A model generated the notes under the pieces. It searched no databases. It was not told where the DNA came from and saw only the letters and a list, made by a program, of their open reading frames with translations. Both the position numbers and the translations under genes were made by a program. Positions 25,054 through 31,929 of a stretch of DNA of 64,000 nt are shown piece after piece. This DNA comes from Foetidibacter luteolus (GTDB lineage: Bacteria > Bacteroidota > Bacteroidia > Chitinophagales > Chitinophagaceae), in NCBI RefSeq assembly GCF_009650435.1, contig NZ_VVIP01000067.1, positions 30,284 through 94,283 of the forward strand, in the 5' to 3' direction. How positions within the stretch are numbered: the first letter of the stretch is position 1; each line of letters opens with the position of its first letter.

Positions 25054-27090
25054 TCACGGTTCTACCCAGGCTTCATTTTCTTTCAGCAGGTTAACCAGTT
25101 CTTCAACAGCTATGTTGCTGTCAACGTTGCGTTTTACCACTTCCTTGCCTTTATACAGGGTAATCTTGCCCACGCCGCTGCCTACATAGCCAAAATCAGC
25201 GTCGGCCATTTCGCCTGGACCATTAACAATGCAGCCCATGATGGCTATTTTAACGCCCTTCAGGTGGTTGGTAACAGAGCGTATTTTAGCGGTGGTTTCC
25301 TGTAAATCAAACAGGGTTCTGCCGCAGGAAGGGCAGGAAATATATTCTGTTTTGGAAATGCGTGTACGTGTAGCCTGCAGTATGGAAAAAGCGGTGGAGT
25401 TAATGAACTGCTCTACCGTGGCATTGCTGCTGTAGTTGCGGCCACTGGTATTTTGATAACTGGTGGCCTGCTGTTTATAGGCTTCGCTGGCCATGCCCAG
25501 GCAAACACCGTCGCCAAAACCATCCAGTAACAGTGCACCGCATTCGGTGGAGTAATGAATGAGGTGCTCGTCTGTTGTTTGCCAATAGCTGTCGCACACA
25601 ATAACTGCGGGGTTTTGAATATTGCGGGCAATAAGTTCCACGAACATGCGCCGTACGGATGACATAGCCTGTTTGTTAGCGCTGCTTAAGCACAATACAA
25701 CCCGTGGGTCGTTGGCCAGGCTGTCCAGGTAAGTAAAATCGTTGGCCGGGGTATCGTCGTTAAAACAGTCAATCATTACAAAGTTCAGCAGGTGGCTTTT
25801 GCTTTCAGCATTCACGTAGCCGCTGTCCTGGTAAATGGGCAGGTATTTGGTTTTGTCTTCCGCTTCCTGCCACGCATCGGGGTATACAATCACTTTCAGC
25901 GTGCCCGGCAACGCAAATGACAATAGTTGGTGCCCGGTAAAAATATAATCGGCAGCCGCATCGCTAATGTTCCATTTATCCGTAGGTTCATCGTATTTGT
26001 ACCCTATGCTTTCCAGGTGCCGGGGTGTTATGCTGTCAATCTTGCTAAGGTCTGCAATAACCACCGGTACATGGTGCCCGCCGATATTGTCCACAGCAAA
26101 AGTTTGCCTGCGCCGGTATTCAAAAGGTGAGTAGGGAACCTTTTCCAGCGCCGGAACCTTAGCCGGCACTTTTACCGCGGAGGTTTGCCGGCTAACAATA
26201 GAACCCTCTCCTTCGTAGCGTTTCACCAGGTCTTTACAAACGGGAATTTCAAATTCGGGGTCTTCCGTTAGCGAAACCCTAACCGTATCGCCAATACCAT
26301 CTTCCAGCAGGGTGCCAATACCAGCGGCGCTTTTAACCCTGCCATCCTCGCCATCGCCGGCCTCGGTAACGCCCAGGTGCAGCGGGTAACACTCGTTAAA
26401 CTCCTGCATCATTTGCTGTATCAGCAACCGGTATGCCTGCACCATTACCTGCGGGTTGCTGGCCTTCATGCTAAGTACAATGTTGTGAAAATTTTCACCA
26501 CGGGCCACACGCAAAAATTCCATGGCGCTCTCTACCATGCCCATAGGCGTATCGCCGTAGCGGCTCATAATACGGTCGCTTAGTGAGCCGTGGTTGGTAC
26601 CTATGCGCATGGCCGTACCATATTCTTTGCAAATCTTAACCAGCGGGGTAAAGCGTTCCTGTATGCGGTCAATTTCTTCATGGTATTCCGCATCCGTGTA
26701 TTCAATCAGTTCAAACTTCTTTTTATCAATGTAGTTGCCCGGGTTAACCCTTACTTTTTCCACTATCCGTGCCGCTATTTCGGCAGCATTGGGTGTAAAA
26801 TGAATATCGGCCACCAACGGCGTGGTATAGCCGCGTTTGCGCAGTTCATTCTTTATGTTCAGCAGGTTTTCCGCTTCTTTTTTTGATGGTGCGGTAATAC
26901 GCACCAGCTCGGCGCCGGCTTCAATGCAGCGTATGGATTGTTCCACCGTGGCAGTGGTATCCATGGTGTCGGTGGTGGTCATGGTCTGCAGGCGGATAGG
27001 ATGAAAATTGCCCAGCAGCAAATCACCAATCTTTACTTCTCTTGTTTTCAGCCTTTCGTATTGCGTAAGCGAGTTACAATATAATTGCAT
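25054..27090 (-). CDS. ispG: 4-hydroxy-3-methylbut-2-enyl diphosphate synthase IspG (long form)
   Basis: The penultimate enzyme of the MEP isoprenoid pathway, converting MEcPP to HMBPP with a [4Fe-4S] cluster. At 678 residues it is the long form with a central domain between the TIM barrel (VKIGDLLLGNFHPIRLQTM; PLVADIHFTPNAAEIAARI; LHLGVTEAGDG) and the C-terminal Fe-S domain. Cluster Cys residues are in SCPSCGRTLFDL and VAIMGCIVNGPGE-like KIAIMGCIVNGPGEMADADF. ATG at 27090, with a TACTTTTG promoter box 25 bp upstream. Confidence 0.96.
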   Translation of the reverse strand: MQLYCNSLTQYERLKTREVKIGDLLLGNFHPIRLQTMTTTDTMDTTATVEQSIRCIEAGAELVRITAPSKKEAENLLNIKNELRKRGYTTPLVADIHFTPNAAEIAARIVEKVRVNPGNYIDKKKFELIEYTDAEYHEEIDRIQERFTPLVKICKEYGTAMRIGTNHGSLSDRIMSRYGDTPMGMVESAMEFLRVARGENFHNIVLSMKASNPQVMVQAYRLLIQQMMQEFNECYPLHLGVTEAGDGEDGRVKSAAGIGTLLEDGIGDTVRVSLTEDPEFEIPVCKDLVKRYEGEGSIVSRQTSAVKVPAKVPALEKVPYSPFEYRRRQTFAVDNIGGHHVPVVIADLSKIDSITPRHLESIGYKYDEPTDKWNISDAAADYIFTGHQLLSFALPGTLKVIVYPDAWQEAEDKTKYLPIYQDSGYVNAESKSHLLNFVMIDCFNDDTPANDFTYLDSLANDPRVVLCLSSANKQAMSSVRRMFVELIARNIQNPAVIVCDSYWQTTDEHLIHYSTECGALLLDGFGDGVCLGMASEAYKQQATSYQNTSGRNYSSNATVEQFINSTAFSILQATRTRISKTEYISCPSCGRTLFDLQETTAKIRSVTNHLKGVKIAIMGCIVNGPGEMADADFGYVGSGVGKITLYKGKEVVKRNVDSNIAVEELVNLLKENEAWVEP

Positions 27091-27114
27091 CTGCGTTTTT
27101 TAATAGTGAGAGTG

Positions 27115-27122
27115 CAAAAGTA
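27115..27122 (-). promoter_or_regulatory. Promoter -7 box for ispG
   Basis: TACTTTTG on the minus strand, 25-32 bp upstream of the ispG ATG; no clear -33 box. Confidence 0.5.
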
Positions 27123-27223
27123 CCAAAACTGCGCCAATAGGCAGGCGTGGCGGCGTTTATTCATTTCCTGTTATCCTGTGCCGGTTATTGTAACGTAGTT
27201 GTGAAAAGCCTTCGGCTTTCAAG

Positions 27224-27314
27224 ATAATTTTTATGGGCCCGGCAGACGGGACTGCTATGAGGCCTTCGTTGCGTCGCACTCTTGTGCGCCTTGTTCGCTA
27301 TTCAGCTTTGCCCG
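27224..27314 (-). repeat. Dispersed family A repeat, copy 10
   Basis: A near-consensus copy: TTTTATGGGCCCGGCAG, CTGCTATGAGGCC and CGTTGCGTCGCACTCTTGTG. A small hairpin (AAAGCC/GGCTTT, about 27205-27219) is adjacent. Confidence 0.85.
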
Positions 27315-27327
27315 CAGTGTAACCATT

Positions 27328-27354
27328 GTTTCTGGCGCCCAAGGCGCCAGAAAC
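27328..27354. terminator. Tight hairpin downstream of the glycosyltransferase
   Basis: A perfect 12-bp stem, GTTTCTGGCGCC with GGCGCCAGAAAC, and a 3-nt loop, about 65 bp past the minus-strand glycosyltransferase stop. There is no T run, so it may be a rho-independent-like block or only an mRNA 3' end hairpin. Confidence 0.5.
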
Positions 27355-27419
27355 CTTTCGGCATTGCTTTATTCACTACATCCTGTTTTACAGATGTTTT
27401 GTAAAACTTGCAAAAAAAG

Positions 27420-28424
27420 TCATCTGGGCTTGGGGGTAACCCTCTTTTTACCACGGGCCGCCCCGATAGCATACGGGTTCCTCTTAAGTGCAACCAGTGC
27501 TATGGCTTTTAGGGTGGCTTTTATCATTAAAAAATCCGCGGCACGCACCCAACCCCAAAGCTGGCCTGTTAACGACCAAAGCAATGCAGTTTTTTGCACA
27601 CCGGCAAACCCTTTTTTGCTGCTCCTGAAGTAATCCAGCGCCAGCACCCTGCGGTAATACTGCTGCACTTCGGAGATACGGTTTTCTGCCGCCTGGTGAT
27701 GAAAAACATGGGCATTATTGCAAACATGTACCGGCCCCGGAAAACCAGCGGCAACGCCATAGTTGTCGCCAATGCCGTGGGGGTCCAGTACCTCATCATA
27801 GGGAGAGGCCAGCAGCCACTCCCGCAACACCAGCGATGCGCCCAACCCGTAAACAGGGGTAATAAAATATCCGCCCGAAAATTCTGTAACCACTGGCCAG
27901 CCTGACCTGGCTATATGGTTAGCTTTTTTTTGATACGCCGCTTTTATGGGCCTGGTCATCCAGGTATCTGCACATTGCAGCGGGCCCCATATACTTTGTT
28001 GAAAAATATATTTAAACAACAAAGAGCGGGCAGAGGTAAGCGGGTAGGCAGCTACCCATTGGCCTGCCTCCTGCTGTAATACCAAACCACTAATGGCCCC
28101 CGCTTCCGGGTGTTGCGCAGCATGACCTGCCAGTAATTGCAGGTAATCGGCCGGTACTTCTATATCATCATCGCAAAGAAAAACCCATTGGCTGCGGGTC
28201 TGTTGCACACCCTTGTTCCTTTGTATGCAAACAGATTTTTCGCTTTGCAGGTACTGTATGTCCAACTGGGGGTAAAGCGACAATTCTGCCGGCTGTAACC
28301 GGTCTTCGCCGGAATCCACAATAATCACTTCTTCTAAAGGGTAGACAGAGCCGCACAGGTTATCAAGCAGTTTTAACAAACGCTGTTTGCGGTTGCAGGT
28401 AGGTATAACAACGCTGATGGTCAA
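27420..28424 (-). CDS. Family 2 glycosyltransferase
   Basis: A GT-A fold glycosyltransferase of about 334 residues that transfers a sugar from a nucleotide donor. Motifs: TISVVIPTCNRKQRLLKLL, EVIIVDSGEDR, QRNKGVQQTRSQWVFLCDDD (DDD metal motif) and a later GASLVLREWLL region. The C-terminus has hydrophobic stretches and a basic end (GKKRVTPKPR), suggesting membrane attachment. The TTG at 28424 begins directly at the conserved TISVVIP; an open extension to 28496 would run through a terminator-like hairpin and is rejected. Acceptor unknown; no polysaccharide cluster surrounds it. Confidence 0.85.
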   Translation of the reverse strand: MTISVVIPTCNRKQRLLKLLDNLCGSVYPLEEVIIVDSGEDRLQPAELSLYPQLDIQYLQSEKSVCIQRNKGVQQTRSQWVFLCDDDIEVPADYLQLLAGHAAQHPEAGAISGLVLQQEAGQWVAAYPLTSARSLLFKYIFQQSIWGPLQCADTWMTRPIKAAYQKKANHIARSGWPVVTEFSGGYFITPVYGLGASLVLREWLLASPYDEVLDPHGIGDNYGVAAGFPGPVHVCNNAHVFHHQAAENRISEVQQYYRRVLALDYFRSSKKGFAGVQKTALLWSLTGQLWGWVRAADFLMIKATLKAIALVALKRNPYAIGAARGKKRVTPKPR

Positions 28425-28449
28425 TACTTCTAAGTATGAGTGATAAAAT

Positions 28450-28478
28450 AAAGCCGGCAGTATTGCTCCGCCGGCTTT
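28450..28478 (-). terminator. Terminator-like hairpin upstream of the glycosyltransferase
   Basis: A 9-bp perfect stem (AAAGCCGGC/GCCGGCTTT, 11-nt loop) followed on the minus strand by TATTTTA, 26 bp before the glycosyltransferase start. No intact minus-strand gene precedes it. The 28479-28791 gap holds only short, stop-interrupted minus-strand frames and a small GTGTGG/CCACAC hairpin near 28643-28660. Confidence 0.55.
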
Positions 28479-28791
28479 TCTTTCCGGGCTAACCAAATGT
28501 CTTATTTTTTTACCAGAGATGCGGTAGTGATGTTGGTATTAAGCCTATTTAACGCCTGATAGGGAAACGGTTACTGATTCGTTACCAGGTTCGCATAAAA
28601 TAACCAGATCCGGCAGTCCATAGAAAAATATCTTTTCAGGAAGTGTGGCAGATACCACACTGCGCCGCATGAATCCGTATATTCATGTACCTGCAACCTG
28701 TTAAAAACCGGCTGCAAAACTTTATACTTACCGGGTACTTACAAAAGCCCTTTGGAACCTGTTTTTTGTCAGAACACTCAAAAAGAAAATA

Positions 28792-29307
28792 ATGTACAGG
28801 CCGGTACTACTGTTAACGCTGTTCATTTTATTGAAGTTGGCAGGGCTTCCATCCACATCTTCAGCACAAACGGCAATTGCCGGATATACTTATTACCCAC
28901 CCGTTAACGACAAGGAGTCCTGGCAACGGCTGAAGGCGGGTGGATTCGACCATACGGCAGACCAGGTGAAAGTAAGTGATTACGATGCGGTATTTATTCC
29001 GGGTGGTGCCTGGAACCCGGATAACTTACGCTATGATAAAGATGTGATCCGCTTCATACAAGACTTCAATAAATCAGGAAAGTTGATCGCCGCCATTTGC
29101 CATGCACCGGTTGTATTGGCATCAGCGGATATTCTGAAAGGCAGGAAACTTACAGGTTACTGGAATATACAGGTTGACTTGAAAAATGCAGGTGGCATGG
29201 TAACAGATGAACCCGTAGTGGTTGATGGTAACATTATTACCAGCAGGCACCCCATTGATGTTGCTGATTTTTCCAGGGCTGTTGAGAATTGGCTGATCAA
29301 AAAATAG
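28792..29307 (+). CDS. DJ-1/PfpI family protein, exported and N-terminally short
   Basis: The C-terminal two-thirds are a clear class I glutamine-amidotransferase-like PfpI domain: YDAVFIPGGAWNPDNLRYDK, the nucleophile elbow AAICHAPVVLASADILKGRK (Cys), and VVDGNIITSRHPIDVADFSR. The first strand and helix of the fold (the usual VLLTDGFE segment) are missing; instead residues 1-26 are a hydrophobic signal peptide ending SAQ. So the protein seems exported and shorter than usual once processed (about 145 residues). It could be a working variant or a fusion after a deletion. Confidence 0.8.
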   Translation: MYRPVLLLTLFILLKLAGLPSTSSAQTAIAGYTYYPPVNDKESWQRLKAGGFDHTADQVKVSDYDAVFIPGGAWNPDNLRYDKDVIRFIQDFNKSGKLIAAICHAPVVLASADILKGRKLTGYWNIQVDLKNAGGMVTDEPVVVDGNIITSRHPIDVADFSRAVENWLIKK

Positions 29308-29414
29308 CCTGTTAACAATAAGATGACGGCACTCTGTTTTTTATGCATTTTTCTTAAGCCTGTTTAAATTTATACATGAGGATTTTGTATAAGCCTGAAG
29401 CCGCCATTATAACT

Positions 29415-29475
29415 AAAAGATGAAGTGCTTGCGACGCAACGAAGATGCCATGAAAAACCTCTGCTGGTATCCAAA
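29415..29475 (+). repeat. Dispersed family A repeat, copy 11
   Basis: AGATGAAGTGCTTGCGACGC, CGAAGATGCCATGAAAAAC, CTGCTGGTATCCAAA. Right part of the element; the left end is missing or diverged. It lies downstream of the PfpI gene. Confidence 0.75.
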
Positions 29476-29547
29476 TAAATGTTCTTTTGCATTCAGAGGT
29501 TCCCTCATGCTTCGGGTCGGGCAGACTACGTTCGCAAGCTTCATCAA

Positions 29548-29656
29548 GAGGCTGTCTCAAAAGTATTGAGCAGCCTCTTTTTATTCGTATCCCTGATGGA
29601 GTCTATTTTCGTTTCGGCTATTCTCAAAGCCTTCATTTTACTTTTGAGGCAGCCTC
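29548..29656. mobile_element. MITE-like element with 17-bp terminal inverted repeats
   Basis: The 109-bp element has ends GAGGCTGTCTCAAAAGT (29548-29564) and ACTTTTGAGGCAGCCTC (29640-29656), 16 of 17 bases inverted-identical. A second CAGCCTC at 29571 makes an inner hairpin followed by TTTTTATT. The ends resemble those of Bacteroidota insertion sequences (recall). No transposase is present. The rest of the 29308-29833 gap shows nothing further. Confidence 0.7.
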
Positions 29657-29851
29657 TTCCCGGTATGCCGAAGCGCAGTTTTTTCAGCAATACCGTTTTA
29701 ATGGTGGTAACAGGCTTGGCTGATAGTTGTAGGGCCTTTAACCTCCCTGTTTGAACCTATCCTGACATTTTCCCTTGAATTATTTACAGCAGAAACACCA
29801 TTAGCGCCAAGCCCGACGTAATGGCCGGCAATATTATTGCTGCTGAAGGTG

Positions 29852-29899
29852 GCTCACAACAAAAAAAGTGTTCTTGCGAACACCTTTTTTGTTGTGAGC
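29852..29899. terminator. 22-bp palindromic terminator next to tRNA-Arg
   Basis: Arms 29852-29873 and 29878-29899 pair over 22 bp (one G-U type difference) around a 4-nt loop, with internal A7 and T6 runs. It starts 3 bp after the tRNA-Arg 3' end and can work in both directions. Confidence 0.85.
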
Positions 29900-29901
29900 A
29901 G

Positions 29902-29973
29902 TAGCCTCGACAGGAATCGAACCTGTATCTGGAGCTTCGGAAACTCTTATACTATCCATTGTACTACGAGGCC
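29902..29973 (-). tRNA. tRNA-Arg(CCG)
   Basis: On the minus strand: acceptor GGCCTCG/CGAGGCT with discriminator A, D-arm with AATGGATAG, anticodon loop TTCCGAA (anticodon CCG) and T-arm ACAGGTTCGATTCCTGT. Length 72 nt; CCA not encoded. Confidence 0.92.
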
Positions 29974-30053
29974 GTATTAGCCCGGCAAAAATAGAGGAAT
30001 AACCATTGCTATGCAACAGCGGCAATTAATTTATCCAAATAACAAGTTGGGTA

Positions 30054-30977
30054 TTACCGCAGCAGGTCGCAGGGTTTTAAGCCGGTATGCTTTTTAAATG
30101 CTGCGGAAAAATGGGAGATGGAAGAATAACCCAGCAGAGCGGATACGTCTGTAACGCTCAGGCCTTTTTCGTAGAGCAGGTATTTTGCATGCTCCATACG
30201 TTGCTGCTGGTAAAAATCGAAGATGGTGGTACCAAATACTTCTTTAAAACCTTTTTTCAGGTAGCATTCGTTCATGGCTACCTTGCGGCTTAATTCTTTA
30301 ATGGTAATAGGGTCGCCAATGCGCTGCAGGAGTATCTCCCGGGCCTGGTAAATACGGTCTTTACCTGCATCATCGGCCAGGAATTTACAGGCAAAGCCTT
30401 CTTCTTTTTCATCCACCAGGCATTCCAGGCTGTACAGTAATAACTCATGTACTTTGGCATTGGTGAAAATATTCTCCATGGAGCCGCTATAGCTATGGTT
30501 AAGCAATGCATCCAAAGCCATTCTTTTACGGCTGCAAACCGGGAATAGTTTGGTAAAAGAATTGGGGTGTTTAAAGGCCAGCACTTCATCTTTACGGTTG
30601 CTCAGCTTAACATTGTGCACAAACTGGTGCAAAAAAGTAGAGGAGAAGTGGAAAGAAAAAACATCCACCGTTTCATGTTTGCCGCTGCAGTTCTGGGTGG
30701 GCAATTCGCTGCAGTTGGCACAGCTTTTTTCAAAACAGTACTTATTGCCACTGATGCAGTAACGCAGTTCCAGGAAATTCTCTTCCTGGTTACGGGTGTT
30801 GTAGTGGTATACCAGCATGCCGGTATCATCGCTGTTCCATTGCTGCTGCGCATAATAGCGGCGGATAACATACTGTATTGAACCAGGAATGTGCTGCTCT
30901 TTCATGTGCAACAGGTTCATGGAGGGCTCAATGGTGTTCCGGTGTGCCACTTTCAGTATGTCTAATGCCTTTAACAT
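30054..30977 (-). CDS. AraC family transcriptional regulator
   Basis: A 307-residue regulator. The C-terminal 100 residues form two helix-turn-helix motifs: ITIKELSRKVAMNECYLKKG and LSVTDVSALLGYSSISHFSA, with the typical FKKHTGLKPCDLLR end. The N-terminal sensing part has an unusual Cys cluster at about residues 73-97 (CISGNKYC, SCANC, QNC), a candidate metal or redox site. ATG at 30977; a TAAATTTG box at 30985-30992 would make the transcript nearly leaderless, so an inner ATG (MNLLHMKEQ, residue 20) is also possible. No target gene is evident nearby. Confidence 0.88.
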   Translation of the reverse strand: MLKALDILKVAHRNTIEPSMNLLHMKEQHIPGSIQYVIRRYYAQQQWNSDDTGMLVYHYNTRNQEENFLELRYCISGNKYCFEKSCANCSELPTQNCSGKHETVDVFSFHFSSTFLHQFVHNVKLSNRKDEVLAFKHPNSFTKLFPVCSRKRMALDALLNHSYSGSMENIFTNAKVHELLLYSLECLVDEKEEGFACKFLADDAGKDRIYQAREILLQRIGDPITIKELSRKVAMNECYLKKGFKEVFGTTIFDFYQQQRMEHAKYLLYEKGLSVTDVSALLGYSSISHFSAAFKKHTGLKPCDLLR

Positions 30978-30984
30978 GAGGCTG

Positions 30985-30992
30985 CAAATTTA
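30985..30992 (-). promoter_or_regulatory. Putative -7 box for the AraC gene
   Basis: TAAATTTG on the minus strand, 8 bp from the annotated ATG. An inverted repeat CTAC/GTAG (about 31000-31013) lies just upstream and could be a regulator site. Confidence 0.4.
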
Positions 30993-31105
30993 GTGTATCT
31001 ACATATAAGTAGTTTGGCGGGTTGTCACGGCATTGTAAAATACCGCTTTTCGTAATCTGATATGTGGTAGCTTGCAATACGGCTGCCAGCTAAATATTCA
31101 GCCTA

Positions 31106-31218
31106 TTACACCTATGGGTGAGGGATTGAAGCGGCTACCCCGGTGAGGCCATCGCAGCAGGGCCCTTGTGCCGGAGTAATAGCGAAAAGCCCGGCCCGAG
31201 GCACGAGGGACACCCCCA
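31106..31218 (-). repeat. Dispersed family B repeat, copy 2
   Basis: GGGTGAGGGATTGAAGCGG, TACCCCGGTGAGG, TTGTGCCGGAGTAATAGCG, AAAGCCCGGCCCG and GACACCCCC; inverted relative to 10521. It fills the 371-bp gap between the AraC and RDD genes; nothing else is seen there. Confidence 0.8.
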
Positions 31219-31348
31219 AAATACTCACCGCATCAGTATAAGAAAACAAAAGAAAAACAGGGGGCGTAAATCTTTAAATATTTATTTAATCGGTTACCAC
31301 AAAGCCCTTTTTTAACTTTACTGCAATTTTAATCCAAATACGTATCCT

Positions 31349-31795
31349 ATGCATGAAACTGTACTGCTCGATATTGAGCATGAAGTGAACTATGTGCCCG
31401 CTACTACCGGACAGCGTTTTGCTAATTACATTGTGGATTTCGTTGCTTTTGTAATGGTGTACGTTATTATTGCTATCTTTTTTCTATTGCCGAATGACCC
31501 CGTAAATGTGGAAGCCGAAGGAGATACTATCCTGGATTACCTGCTTGTATGTATCCTGCTTGTTCTTTATTACACAATACTGGAAGGCTTAACCAAAGGC
31601 CGAACATTAGGAAAGTTAATCACCGGCACCATTGCACTACGGGAAGACGGGGAAAAAATTACATGGAAAGATGCCATGTTAAGAAGCTTGACTCGAATTG
31701 TTCCTTTTGAGCATCTTAGTGCCTTAGGTGGCGTTCCCTGGCACGATACATGGACAAAAACACGGGTATATAAGCTGAGAAAACAGGGGCTGTAA
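31349..31795 (+). CDS. RDD family membrane protein
   Basis: A small integral membrane protein (148 residues) with the RDD pattern: TTGQRFANYIVDFVAFVMVY (Arg and Asp in the first helix), a second helix ILDYLLVCILLVLYYTILE, then KGRTLGKLITGTIAL and a cytosolic end. RDD proteins are of mostly unknown function, with some linked to ion transport. ATG at 31349. It precedes gyrB by 134 bp and is probably separately transcribed. Confidence 0.85.
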   Translation: MHETVLLDIEHEVNYVPATTGQRFANYIVDFVAFVMVYVIIAIFFLLPNDPVNVEAEGDTILDYLLVCILLVLYYTILEGLTKGRTLGKLITGTIALREDGEKITWKDAMLRSLTRIVPFEHLSALGGVPWHDTWTKTRVYKLRKQGL

Positions 31796-31929
31796 AGCGC
31801 TTTTTTTGCCTGTAAAACGTAAACCCGGCAGTGGAAAAATCCCTTTTTTAATTAGCATGAAACCCTTGATTTTCGCTAACTTCGCCCCCTTGCCAAAAAA
31901 TCATTAAACAAGTACTGATTTCCAGAGAT

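Noticed and set aside
28424..28496. Upstream start of the glycosyltransferase at 28496
   Set aside because: It would place a terminator-like hairpin inside the coding region, and the family's conserved N-terminus begins at TTG 28424.
28520..28671. Minus-strand 41-codon frame starting MRRSVV
   Set aside because: Short, no homology recalled, and it contains a small inverted repeat; kept only as a possible gene remnant in the findings.
29479..29754. 91-codon plus-strand frame
   Set aside because: It runs through the MITE-like element and a family A border; no coding features.
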